This document shows positions 26,350 through 34,062 of a DNA stretch of 64,000 bases, in pieces (position 1 is the first letter of the stretch; every line of letters starts with the position of its first letter). This stretch comes from Streptomyces bungoensis (lineage in GTDB: Bacteria > Actinomycetota > Actinomycetes > Streptomycetales > Streptomycetaceae). The notes under the pieces are model-generated. The model was not told where the DNA came from. It made no database searches and saw nothing but the letters and a program-made list of their open reading frames with translations. The stretch lies in assembly GCF_001514215.1 (NCBI RefSeq), contig NZ_KQ948852.1, forward strand, positions 253,254 to 317,253, given 5' to 3'. The position numbers and the translations under genes are program-made.

Positions 26350-27015
26350 TCAGCCGCCGGGCGCGTCCAGTCCGCCGACCCGCAGGGTGATGTTCAGCCG
26401 CCCGGCGAGCCCCAGCTCCGGCGGGGCGGTCCCGGGCCGCACCCGCGGCACGCCGTGGTGGGCGAGCCGGGAGGGGCCGCCGAAGACGAACAGGTCACCG
26501 CTGCACAGCTCCACGTCCGTGTACGGCTTCGCCCGGGTCTCGGTGTTGCCGAAGCGGAAGACGCAGCGGTCGCCCAGGCTCAGCGACACCACCGGCGCGT
26601 CCGAGCGTTCGTCGCTGTCGCGGTGCATGCCCATGCGGGCGTCCCCGTCGTAGAAGTTGATCAGCGCGATGTCGTACGGCTCGGCGGGGACCGCCGCCGG
26701 GCCGAGCGCGTCGGCCACCGCGGCGCGGGCCAGCTCGTCCAGCCAGGCCGGGAAGGGCTTCACGGGGGCGCCGTCGCCGTCGACGACCGTGCGGGCGTAG
26801 CCGTACGGGTACCAGTGCCGGCCCAGGCAGACCTGCCGGGCGGACATCGTGCCGCCGCCCGGGGTGCGCACCGTGCGCAGCCCGGCGGGGGGCCGCGCCC
26901 AGTCGCGGCAGGCGGCGAGCAGCGCGCGCTGCCGCTCGGCGGGGAGCCATCGTGGGACGTGCACGGCGCCCGGCGCGACCCGCGTCCGCCCCCTGGGGAA
27001 CAGCTCGGCATCCAT
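26350..27015 (-). CDS. alkB: Alpha-ketoglutarate-dependent dioxygenase, AlkB family
   Basis: A 221-residue Fe(II)/2-oxoglutarate dioxygenase of the AlkB type, which removes alkyl groups from DNA or RNA bases. The iron ligands are His131 and Asp133 (MHRDSDE) and a histidine at 186 or 187 (LAHHGVP); Arg206 in RLNITLR binds 2-oxoglutarate. NFYDGDARMGMH is the usual AlkB segment. It diverges from the RlmG-like methyltransferase gene with 55 bases between, a pairing that suggests nucleic-acid modification roles. Confidence 0.87.
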   Translation of the reverse strand: MDAELFPRGRTRVAPGAVHVPRWLPAERQRALLAACRDWARPPAGLRTVRTPGGGTMSARQVCLGRHWYPYGYARTVVDGDGAPVKPFPAWLDELARAAVADALGPAAVPAEPYDIALINFYDGDARMGMHRDSDERSDAPVVSLSLGDRCVFRFGNTETRAKPYTDVELCSGDLFVFGGPSRLAHHGVPRVRPGTAPPELGLAGRLNITLRVGGLDAPGG

Positions 27016-27070
27016 GCCCCCATCCTGCCCGACCGGTGGTGAGCTGCGGCTCGGTTAGCCTGAGGGCACG

Positions 27071-28219
27071 ATGAACGACCGCATGACGACTCCGTGGGGC
27101 GAGCTCGAGCTGTCCCGCTTCCCCGACGATCCCCGCGACCGGCTGCGTGCCTGGGACGCCTCCGACGCGTACCTGCTGCGGCACCTGGCCGAGGAGGGGG
27201 TCGCGCTCGACGGCGCGGTCGTGGTGGTCGGCGACCGGTGGGGGGCGCTGGTCACGGCGCTGGCCCCGCACGGGCCGACGCAGATCACCGACTCCTTCCT
27301 GAGCCAGGAGGCGACCCGGGCGAACCTGGCGCGGGCCGGGGTCGCGCCCGGTGCCGTCCAGCTGCTCACCACCCAGGACCCGCCGCCGGCGCGGGTGGAC
27401 GTGCTGCTGGTGCGCGTGCCGAAGAGCCTGGCGCTGCTGGAGGACCAGCTGCTGCGGCTGGCGCCGGCCGTGCACGCCGGCACGGTGGTCGTCGGCACGG
27501 GGATGGTGAAGGAGATCCACACCTCCACGCTCCGGCTGTTCGAGCGGATCCTCGGTCCGACCCGCACCTCACTGGCGCGGCAGAAGGCCCGGCTGATTTT
27601 CTGCACGCCGGACCCGTCGCCGGAGCGGCCCGTGAACCCGTGGCCGTACGAGTACACGCTTCCCGACGGCATCGGCGCGGTCTCGGGGCGCACGGTCGTC
27701 AATCACGCGGGCGTCTTCTGCGCCGACCGGCTGGACGTCGGTACCCGGTTCTTCCTGCGGCACCTGCCGGCCGCACCGGGCGCGGGGCGCGTGGTGGACC
27801 TCGGCTGCGGCAACGGGGTCGTCGGTACGGCGGTGGCGCTGGCCGACCCGGAGGCCGAAGTGCTGTTCGTGGACGAGTCGTTCCAGGCGGTGGCCTCGGC
27901 GGAGGCCACGTACAAGGCCAACGGGGTGCCGGGGCACGCCGAGTTCCGGGTCGGGGACGGGCTCGCCGGGGTGGCGCCCGGCAGCGTGGACCTCGTCCTG
28001 AGCAACCCGCCGTTCCACTCACACCAGGCGACGACGGACGCGACGGCCCGGCGGATGTTCACCGGGGCGAAGCGCGCGCTGCGGCCGGGCGGCGAGCTGT
28101 GGGTGGTCGGCAACCGGCACCTGGGCTACCACGTCCTGCTGAAGCGGCTGTTCGGCAACAGCCGGCTGGTGGCGAGCGACCCGAAGTTCGTGGTGCTGAA
28201 GGCGGTCAAGCGGGGGTAG
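27071..28219 (+). CDS. RlmG-like class I SAM methyltransferase
   Basis: A 382-residue two-domain methyltransferase. The N-terminal half resembles a methyltransferase fold without the SAM loop (VVVVGDRWGALV), and the C-terminal half has the SAM motif VVDLGCGNGVVG and the catalytic motif LSNPPFH of guanine N2-methyltransferases. This is the architecture of RlmG/RsmC, which methylate 23S or 16S rRNA. The assignment to RlmG rather than RsmC rests on length and the paired domains. Its last 14 bases overlap the convergent aldolase gene. Confidence 0.85.
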   Translation: MNDRMTTPWGELELSRFPDDPRDRLRAWDASDAYLLRHLAEEGVALDGAVVVVGDRWGALVTALAPHGPTQITDSFLSQEATRANLARAGVAPGAVQLLTTQDPPPARVDVLLVRVPKSLALLEDQLLRLAPAVHAGTVVVGTGMVKEIHTSTLRLFERILGPTRTSLARQKARLIFCTPDPSPERPVNPWPYEYTLPDGIGAVSGRTVVNHAGVFCADRLDVGTRFFLRHLPAAPGAGRVVDLGCGNGVVGTAVALADPEAEVLFVDESFQAVASAEATYKANGVPGHAEFRVGDGLAGVAPGSVDLVLSNPPFHSHQATTDATARRMFTGAKRALRPGGELWVVGNRHLGYHVLLKRLFGNSRLVASDPKFVVLKAVKRG

Positions 28220-29090
28220 GGGCCGGGGCCCGGGTTCCGCCGGGGGTGAGGACGCCGATGAGGCGGGCCACCTCGCGGGCCATCGCCTCCCGGCCGACGC
28301 CGAGGTAGGTGCGGGTGTCGACGGCCTCGGGATGGGCCTCGAGGAACTCCCGGACGGCGCCGGTCATCGCCGCGTTCAGGGCGGTGCCGACGTTGACCTT
28401 GCTGATGCCGCCGGCGACCGCCGCGACCAGGCCCTCGTCCGGGACGCCCGAGGAGCCGTGCAGGACCAGCGGGACGGGCAACGCGGCGGCCAGCCGCCTC
28501 AGCAGGCCGTGGTCGAGGGTGGCGGTGCGGGTGGTCATGGCGTGCGCGCTGCCGATGGCCACGGCGAGGGCGTCGACCCCGGTGGCGGCGACGAAGTCCC
28601 GCGCCTGGGCCGGGTCGGTGCGCGCCCCGGGCGCGTGGGCGTCCAGCGGCGGCCGCCCGTCCTTGCCGCCGATCTGCCCCAGCTCGGCCTCGATCCAGAG
28701 CCCGTGCGCGTGGGCCCAGCCGGCCGCGGCCCGGGTCGCGGCGAGGTTCTCGGCGTACGGCAGCCGGGCGGCGTCGTACATCACCGAGCTGAACCCGGCG
28801 TCGGGCGCCTGGCGCAGCAGGTCGTCGCTCTGCACGTGGTCGAGGTGCAACGCGACGGGTACGGCGGCGCGTTCGGCCGCGGCCGCGGCGGCGCGGGCGA
28901 GCGGGAGGAGCCGTCCGTAGCGGAACCTGACGGCGTTCTCGCTGACCTGGAGGACCACGGGGGTGCCGGTGGTCTCGGCGCCCGCGACGACGGCCTCGAC
29001 GTGTTCCAGGGTGATGATGTTGAAGGCGGCGACGGCGGAGCGGGTCGCGGCGGCGCGTGTGATCAGCTCGCCGGTGGTCACGAGGGGCAC
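28206..29090 (-). CDS. Class II fructose/tagatose-bisphosphate aldolase family protein
   Basis: A 294-residue zinc-dependent aldolase of the GatY/KbaY type. Zinc-site residues appear in LHLDHVQ, in EAELGQIGG, and in LHGSSGV; the phosphate loop GGISKVNVGTAL is present. It lies 24 bases after the SIS isomerase gene on the same strand, and a DeoR gene faces the pair. The set resembles an N-acetylgalactosamine/tagatose breakdown locus, without the kinase and transporter. Confidence 0.85.
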   Translation of the reverse strand: MPLVTTGELITRAAATRSAVAAFNIITLEHVEAVVAGAETTGTPVVLQVSENAVRFRYGRLLPLARAAAAAAERAAVPVALHLDHVQSDDLLRQAPDAGFSSVMYDAARLPYAENLAATRAAAGWAHAHGLWIEAELGQIGGKDGRPPLDAHAPGARTDPAQARDFVAATGVDALAVAIGSAHAMTTRTATLDHGLLRRLAAALPVPLVLHGSSGVPDEGLVAAVAGGISKVNVGTALNAAMTGAVREFLEAHPEAVDTRTYLGVGREAMAREVARLIGVLTPGGTRAPAPTPA

Positions 29091-29114
29091 GGCGGGTCTC
29101 CGTTCCGGGTGCGG

Positions 29115-29996
29115 TCAGGGGGTGAGGATCACCGAGCGGGTGAGGTGGCGCGGCCGGTCGGGGTCGAGGCCGTGCCGGTCGGCGACGGCGACCGCGAGGC
29201 GCTGGACGCGGACCAGTTCGGCGAGCGGGTCGAGGGTGCCCTGGATCCACGATCCGCCCGTGGTGCCGACCTGTTCGGCGAGTCCCGCGGGCGCCTCGCC
29301 GAGCATCCAGGTCGCGGTGCCCTCGGTGGTGACGCTGATCGGGCCGTGCCGGTACTCCATGGCGGGGTAGGCCTCAGTCCAGGCCAGCGCGGCCTCGCGC
29401 ATCTTCAGCCCGGCCTCGTGTGCGAGCCCGACGGTCCAGCCGCGGCCCAGGAAGGTGAACTGGCGGCAGGCGGCGAGCCCTTCGGGCAGCGGGGTGGCGA
29501 GGGCCGTGCGGGCGTCGGCGACGACGGCGTCGCTGTGCAGGCCGAGATGGGCGCGCAGGAGGGTGAGCGCGGTGGTGGCGAACCGGGTCTGGACGACGGA
29601 GCGTTCGTCGGCGAAGCCGAGCACGGCCAGGTCGTCGGCGGCGGCCGCCACGGGGGTGGCGGGGTCGGCGGTGACCGCCGTCGTCCTCGTCGAGCCCTTC
29701 AACGCGCCGAGCAGGTCGAGGACTTCGGTGGTGGTGCCGGAGCGGGTGAGCGCGACGATCCGGTCGTAGGTGCGCCCGCGCGGGAACTCGGAGGCGGCGA
29801 AGGCGTCCGTCTCCCCCTGCCCGGCCCCCTCCCGCAGGACGGCCGCCGCCTGCGCCATGAAGTACGACGTCCCGCAGCCGACGATCGCGACCCGCTCCCC
29901 CGGCTCCGGCAGCACGGCCCGGTGCCGTCCCGCCTCCTCGGCCGCGCGCGCCCAGCACTCGGGCTGGCTGGTCAGCTCGTCCTCGACATGGCTCAT
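29115..29996 (-). CDS. SIS domain sugar isomerase/deaminase (AgaS-like)
   Basis: A 293-residue protein with two SIS domains. Domain 1 has GCGTSYFMAQAAA and LTRSGTTTEVLDLL; domain 2 has LGRGWTVGLAHEAGLKMREA and MEYRHGPIS. It matches the AgaS/GlmS-isomerase group that deaminates or isomerises amino-sugar 6-phosphates. First gene of an operon with the class II aldolase; ATG 29996 follows GGGAGGGCGG. The divergent DeoR gene at 30120 is the probable repressor. Confidence 0.84.
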   Translation of the reverse strand: MSHVEDELTSQPECWARAAEEAGRHRAVLPEPGERVAIVGCGTSYFMAQAAAVLREGAGQGETDAFAASEFPRGRTYDRIVALTRSGTTTEVLDLLGALKGSTRTTAVTADPATPVAAAADDLAVLGFADERSVVQTRFATTALTLLRAHLGLHSDAVVADARTALATPLPEGLAACRQFTFLGRGWTVGLAHEAGLKMREAALAWTEAYPAMEYRHGPISVTTEGTATWMLGEAPAGLAEQVGTTGGSWIQGTLDPLAELVRVQRLAVAVADRHGLDPDRPRHLTRSVILTP

Positions 29997-30014
29997 GCCG
30001 CGCCCTCCCGTTGT

Positions 30015-30060
30015 TGCTTGTTCTTGCAAGATATAGCGCTCTTTCGAGCACAATCAAGCA
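30015..30060. promoter_or_regulatory. Operator region between AgaS-like operon and DeoR gene
   Basis: An AT-rich divergent promoter region. TGCTTG (30015-30020) and CAAGCA (30055-30060) mirror each other at its edges; CTTGCAAG (30023-30030) is a perfect palindrome; GCTC-TTTC-GAGC lies between. Minus-strand TATATC could be the -10 of the AgaS-like operon. Likely target of the divergent DeoR protein. Confidence 0.5.
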
Positions 30061-30119
30061 TTCGGCGGCCGATCGGGGTGGGTTAGGGTCGCCGGGAGAC
30101 GAAGGAACGGAGGCCGCGG

Positions 30120-30899
30120 ATGTCCCGGGACGCCCGCTGGAAGGCGCTGCTGGACCTGCTCGTGGAGCGCGGACGGCTGGAGGTCGAGGAGGCGGCGGCC
30201 CGGCTGGAGGTGTCGGCGGCGACTATCCGCCGCGACCTCGACCAGCTCGCCGAGCAGCAGATGCTGGTGCGCACCCGGGGCGGGGCGGTGGTGCACGGGG
30301 TCTCGTACGAGCTGCCCCTGCGCTACAAGACGGCCCGTCACGCCTCCGAGAAGCAGCGGATCGCCAAGGCGGTGGCGGATCTCGTCGCGCCGGGCGAGGC
30401 GGTCGGCCTGACCGGCGGCACGACCACCACGGAGGTGGCCCGCGCCCTGGCGGTACGCGGCGACCTGAGCACCGGCGCGCCCGCGCTGACCGTCGTCACC
30501 AACGCGCTGAACATCGCCAACGAGCTCGCCGTACGCCCGCAGTTCAAGATCGTGGTGACCGGTGGGGTCGCGCGCCCGCAGTCGTACGAGCTCATCGGGC
30601 CGCTGGCGGACGGCGTGCTCGGTCAGATCACGCTGGACGTCGCGGTGCTAGGCGTGGTCGCGTTCGACGTCGCGCACGGGGCGGCGGCGCACGACGAGGC
30701 GGAGGCCGCGATCAACCGCCTGCTGTGCGAGCGGGCGGCGCGGGTGGTCGTGGCGGCCGACTCCAGCAAGCTGGGCCGGCGGGCGTTCGCCCGGATCTGC
30801 TCGGCCGAGCTGGTGGACACGCTCGTCACGGACACCGCGGTGGAGCCGGACACCGTACGGCGGTTCGAGGAGGCGGGGATCCGGGTCCTCGCCGTGTGA
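30120..30899 (+). CDS. DeoR family transcriptional regulator (AgaR-like)
   Basis: A 259-residue DeoR repressor. Winged helix: VEEAAARLEVSAATIRRDLD (about 22-41); ligand domain with LTGGTTTTEVA, VVTNALNIAN and VVTGGVARP. It is divergent from an AgaS-like isomerase/aldolase operon and probably represses it, with a sugar phosphate as inducer. AACGGAGG supports ATG 30120. Confidence 0.87.
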   Translation: MSRDARWKALLDLLVERGRLEVEEAAARLEVSAATIRRDLDQLAEQQMLVRTRGGAVVHGVSYELPLRYKTARHASEKQRIAKAVADLVAPGEAVGLTGGTTTTEVARALAVRGDLSTGAPALTVVTNALNIANELAVRPQFKIVVTGGVARPQSYELIGPLADGVLGQITLDVAVLGVVAFDVAHGAAAHDEAEAAINRLLCERAARVVVAADSSKLGRRAFARICSAELVDTLVTDTAVEPDTVRRFEEAGIRVLAV

Positions 30900-30950
30900 G
30901 CCGGGCCCGGGTGCCGCTCGGGGCCGGGCCGGCGGCCGGCCGCGGCGCCC

Positions 30951-31346
30951 TCAGGTGCCGCTGTGGTCCGCCTTCACGAAGCCCGCGCCGCGCTGGTCGT
31001 TGCATCCGGCCGCCGCCCGGTCGTCCGGGTCGCGCCAGGTCTGCTGGGCCTGCAGCGCCACGCTGACCAGGGTCAGCAGCAGGTCCACGTCGCTGCCGGC
31101 GTCGAGCCGGAGGGTCACCCACGGCGAACCGGGCACGACGCGGATCGCGTCCGAGCTCTTCAGGTCCTTGGCGAACCGCCGGACGGCGCGGTCGGTCAGC
31201 CGCAGGTCGACATCACGGTCCGAGTGGAAGTGGACGATCTCCCCGTGGGCCGAACTGACCGCCTGTCCAAGGCCGCAGCTCGGCACGGCCTGTATCAGGT
31301 CCGGCCAGGTCGCCAGTTGCGCGAGTGCGCGCGAGGCCAACGTCAT
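30951..31346 (-). CDS. DUF5519 family (luciferase-domain) protein
   Basis: A 131-residue protein of the small actinobacterial family annotated as luciferase domain or DUF5519. Visible are ELVHFH-like GEIVHFHSDRDVDLRLTD, then VPGSPWVTLRLDAGSDVDLLLTLV. Despite the name, no luciferase active site is seen. The conserved His of VHFHS and acidic positions are notable. Stand-alone, converging with the DeoR gene; function unknown. Confidence 0.8.
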   Translation of the reverse strand: MTLASRALAQLATWPDLIQAVPSCGLGQAVSSAHGEIVHFHSDRDVDLRLTDRAVRRFAKDLKSSDAIRVVPGSPWVTLRLDAGSDVDLLLTLVSVALQAQQTWRDPDDRAAAGCNDQRGAGFVKADHSGT

Positions 31347-31503
31347 GGGCTCATCATGACGCGCTCACCGGCTCGCAACCAGCACGTGCGCAAGCATTAA
31401 CCGACCTGTATCCGCGGGGGCTTGGGCGGGTCGCACGGGTTCGCGCACGTCGAACAGGTGCCTGATGGGCGGGAACCTCCGCCTCCGGGCGGCCTCAGCC
31501 CCC

Positions 31504-31539
31504 TTGTCCGGATCGGCGGAACACTTCTAACCTCAATTG
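31504..31539 (+). promoter_or_regulatory. Promoter of a likely leaderless mRNA (MFS gene)
   Basis: TTGTCC (31504-31509) and TAACCT (31528-31533) are separated by 18 bases. The -10 box ends five bases before the GTG start at 31539, and no ribosome site is present, so the transcript probably starts at or next to the start codon. Confidence 0.5.
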
Positions 31540-32735
31540 TGCCGCAAATAAACAAAACCCGAACGCACAGCGCCGTGCCGGGCAACGAGCTCACCCGTCT
31601 GCGCGTCGCCATCACCGCCTTCTTCGCCCTGGACGGCTTCGTCTTCGCCGGCTGGGTCGTGCGCATCCCCGACATCAAGGAGCAGACGCAGTCGTCCGCG
31701 AGCGCGCTCGGGCTCGCGCTGCTCGGAATCTCCGCGGGTGCCGTACTCACCATGACGGCGACGGGCCGGCTGTGCCGCCGCTACGGGAGCCACCCGGTGA
31801 GCGTCGCGTGGACAGCGGTACTGGCCCTGAGTGTCGCGCTGCCCCCGCTCACCCGCTCCGCGGCGGCCCTGGGCGCCGTTCTGCTGCTGTTCGGAGCGGC
31901 CTACGGCGGGGTCAACGTGGCCTACAACAGCGCGGCCGTCGATCTGGTGGCCGCCCTGCGCAAGCCGGTCATGCCCGGCTTCCACGCCGCCTTCAGTCTC
32001 GGCGGCATGGTCGGCGCGGGCCTCGGCGGGGTGGTGGCGGGCAGCCTCTCCCCCGTGCGGCACCTGCTCGGTCTCACGCTCGTCGGGCTGCTGGTCACGG
32101 CGGTCGCCGGGCGCACGCTGCTGCGGCACCGGACCCCGGCCCCGCCGGACCGCCGGCGACAGCCGCACCAGGGGGACCGGCGACCGGACGGCCGGGGGCG
32201 CGGGCTGGTCGTCGTCCTCGGGCTGATCGCCCTGTGCACGGCCTACGGGGAGGGTGCCATGGCCGACTGGGGCGCCCTGCACCTCCAGCAGGACCTGGCG
32301 GCCTCGTCGGGCACGGCTGCCGCCGGGTACGCCTGCTTCGCGCTCGCCATGACCGTCGGCCGCCTGACCGGGACGACCCTGCTGCAGCGGCTCGGACGGG
32401 GCCGGACCGTGATCGCCGGTGGCGGCACGGCCGCGGCGGGCATGCTCCTCGGCGCGCTCGCGCCGTCCGTGTGGGCGGCGCTGCTCGGCTTCGCCGTCAC
32501 CGGGCTCGGACTCGCCAACCTCTTCCCGGTCGCCGTCGAGCGGGCCGGCGCGCTGGCCGGTCCGTCCGGGGTGGCCGTGGCCTCGACGTTCGGTTACGGC
32601 GGCATGCTCCTCGGGCCGCCGGCGATCGGCTTCCTGGCCGACCGGCTGTCGCTGCCCGCGGCACTCACCAGCGTGGCCGTGCTGGCCGCGATCGCCTCCC
32701 TGGTCGGGGTGGCGACGCGGGGGGCGATGCGGTGA
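31539..32735 (+). CDS. MFS transporter (YbjJ-like)
   Basis: A 398-residue, 12-segment major facilitator protein. The start ALDGFVFAGWVVRIPDIKE and NVAYNSAAVDL are features of the YbjJ/FucP-like branch, which includes sugar and drug carriers. A charged loop rich in Arg and Asp (about 200-230) separates the two halves. GTG 31539 was chosen for fit to the first membrane segment and the promoter spacing; GTG 31575 is an alternative. Substrate unknown. Confidence 0.82.
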   Translation: MPQINKTRTHSAVPGNELTRLRVAITAFFALDGFVFAGWVVRIPDIKEQTQSSASALGLALLGISAGAVLTMTATGRLCRRYGSHPVSVAWTAVLALSVALPPLTRSAAALGAVLLLFGAAYGGVNVAYNSAAVDLVAALRKPVMPGFHAAFSLGGMVGAGLGGVVAGSLSPVRHLLGLTLVGLLVTAVAGRTLLRHRTPAPPDRRRQPHQGDRRPDGRGRGLVVVLGLIALCTAYGEGAMADWGALHLQQDLAASSGTAAAGYACFALAMTVGRLTGTTLLQRLGRGRTVIAGGGTAAAGMLLGALAPSVWAALLGFAVTGLGLANLFPVAVERAGALAGPSGVAVASTFGYGGMLLGPPAIGFLADRLSLPAALTSVAVLAAIASLVGVATRGAMR

Positions 32736-32809
32736 CCGCGCGGCGCCCGGCTCCCGGGCGGCGGAAAACGGCACCTTCCCGGCCCCGGGGGTCGGGCACA
32801 CTCTGCCCC

Positions 32810-33559
32810 ATGGAGATCACGGAGTATCTGCGGACGCTGGACCGGGAGGGCCGGCTGCTGGCCGGGGCCGCCGAGGAGGCGGGGACGGGCGCCGAGGTGC
32901 CGGCCTGCCCGGAGTGGCGGGTGAGGGACCTGCTGCGGCACACGGGGGCGGTCCACCGGTGGGCCGCCGCGTTCGTGGCCGAGCAGCACACCGCCGCACG
33001 GCCCGTCGGCGACGGGCCGGACCTGGACGGGGCCGAGCTGGTGGCCTGGTACCGGGACAGCCACCGCCTGCTCGTCGACACGCTGGCCGACGCGCCGGCC
33101 GACGCGCGGTGCTGGACCTTCCATCCGGCACCCTGCCCCTCGCCGCTGGTGTTCTGGGCGCGGCGGCAGGCGCACGAGACGACCGTCCACCGGCACGACG
33201 CCGAGGCGGCACGGGGCGGCACCGTGTCGCCGATCGCCCCGGACTTCGCCGTCGACGGTATGGACGAGTTGCTGCGCGGCTTCCACGCCCGGCCCCGGAG
33301 CCGGGTGCGCACGGAGGAGCCGCGGGTGCTGCGGATACGGGCGGTGGACGGGGGGACGGACGCCGTGTGGACCGTACGGCTGTCCGATCAGCCGCCCGTC
33401 ACCTCGCGGGGCGAATCGGGGGACCCGGAAGACGCGGAGGCCGAACTGGCCGGACCCGCAGGGGAGTTGTATCTCGCGCTGTGGAACAGGGGGCCGGTGC
33501 CGAGCGTGACGGGCGACCGGTCGCTCGCGGCGCTCTGGCGGGAGCGGTCGGGGATCTGA
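32810..33559 (+). CDS. Maleylpyruvate isomerase-family mycothiol-dependent enzyme
   Basis: A 249-residue DinB-fold protein. The N-terminal domain has the pattern PACPEWRVRDLLRHTGAVHRW, with His of LRHTGAVH, and the later FWARRQAHETTVHRHDAE; these give the three metal-binding histidines. The C-terminal 90 residues form the MDMPI_C domain. Relatives use mycothiol to isomerise maleylpyruvate or modify other electrophiles. It follows the MFS gene by 74 bases on the same strand. Exact reaction unknown. Confidence 0.85.
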   Translation: MEITEYLRTLDREGRLLAGAAEEAGTGAEVPACPEWRVRDLLRHTGAVHRWAAAFVAEQHTAARPVGDGPDLDGAELVAWYRDSHRLLVDTLADAPADARCWTFHPAPCPSPLVFWARRQAHETTVHRHDAEAARGGTVSPIAPDFAVDGMDELLRGFHARPRSRVRTEEPRVLRIRAVDGGTDAVWTVRLSDQPPVTSRGESGDPEDAEAELAGPAGELYLALWNRGPVPSVTGDRSLAALWRERSGI

Positions 33560-33584
33560 GCCACCCGCGCCACCCTCGGAGTGC

Positions 33585-33977
33585 TCACTCCTCCAGCATG
33601 CGGGCCAGCACCGCGCGTTGCACGGGCCGTACCTCGTCGTGCAGCGCGCGGCCCTTGGCCGTCAGGGCCACGCGGACCCCGCGCCGGTCCTCGGGACACA
33701 TGGCCCGCTCGACCAGGCCGTCCTTCTCCAGCCGGCCGATCAGCCGGGACAGCGCGCTCTGGCTGAGGTGGACCCGCTCGGAGATCTCCTGCACGCGGTA
33801 GACGCAGCCGCCGTCCGCCGCGGAGCCCTCGGCCAGCACGTCGAGGACCTCGAAGTCGCTGGCGCACAGGCCGTGTCCGTGCAGGGCCCGGTCCAGCTCG
33901 CACTGGGTGCGGGCGTGCAGGCACAGGATGTCCCGCCACTGCTCCACGAGCGCCTGCTCGGCCTTCTTCGCCGCCAT
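33585..33977 (-). CDS. MarR family transcriptional regulator
   Basis: A 130-residue winged-helix regulator: QEISERVHLSQSALSRLIGRLEKDGLVERAMCPEDRRG covers recognition helix and wing (written here in part: SQSALSRLIGRLEKDGL and PEDRRG). Two cysteines in the first helix region (ILCLHARTQCEL) could sense oxidants or electrophiles, which is inference. It faces a DHA2-type efflux pump with 85 bases between, the usual repressor-pump pairing. Confidence 0.85.
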   Translation of the reverse strand: MAAKKAEQALVEQWRDILCLHARTQCELDRALHGHGLCASDFEVLDVLAEGSAADGGCVYRVQEISERVHLSQSALSRLIGRLEKDGLVERAMCPEDRRGVRVALTAKGRALHDEVRPVQRAVLARMLEE

Positions 33978-34021
33978 GAGCGCACCGTAGCAGAGGAGCC
34001 GTCTTGTTGCACCGTAATTAA

Positions 34022-34055
34022 ATGCGCTTGCATCTCATGCATGTGCATGTAGTCT
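34022..34055. promoter_or_regulatory. MarR operator and leaderless promoter of the efflux pump gene
   Basis: Two related inverted repeats: ATGC-GCTT-GCAT (34022-34033) and ATGCA-TG-TGCAT (34037-34048). TTGCAT (34028-34033) and TAGTCT (34050-34055) form a promoter with a 16-base spacer that is covered by both repeats; transcription would start at about the ATG at 34063, which has no ribosome site. Confidence 0.6.
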
Positions 34056-34062
34056 CGTCGCC

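Noticed and set aside
30900..31420. Search for tRNA, CRISPR or insertion sequence signals here and across the window
   Set aside because: No cloverleaf-like sequence, regularly spaced direct repeats or transposase frame was found by eye; a tool-based search could still find divergent ones.
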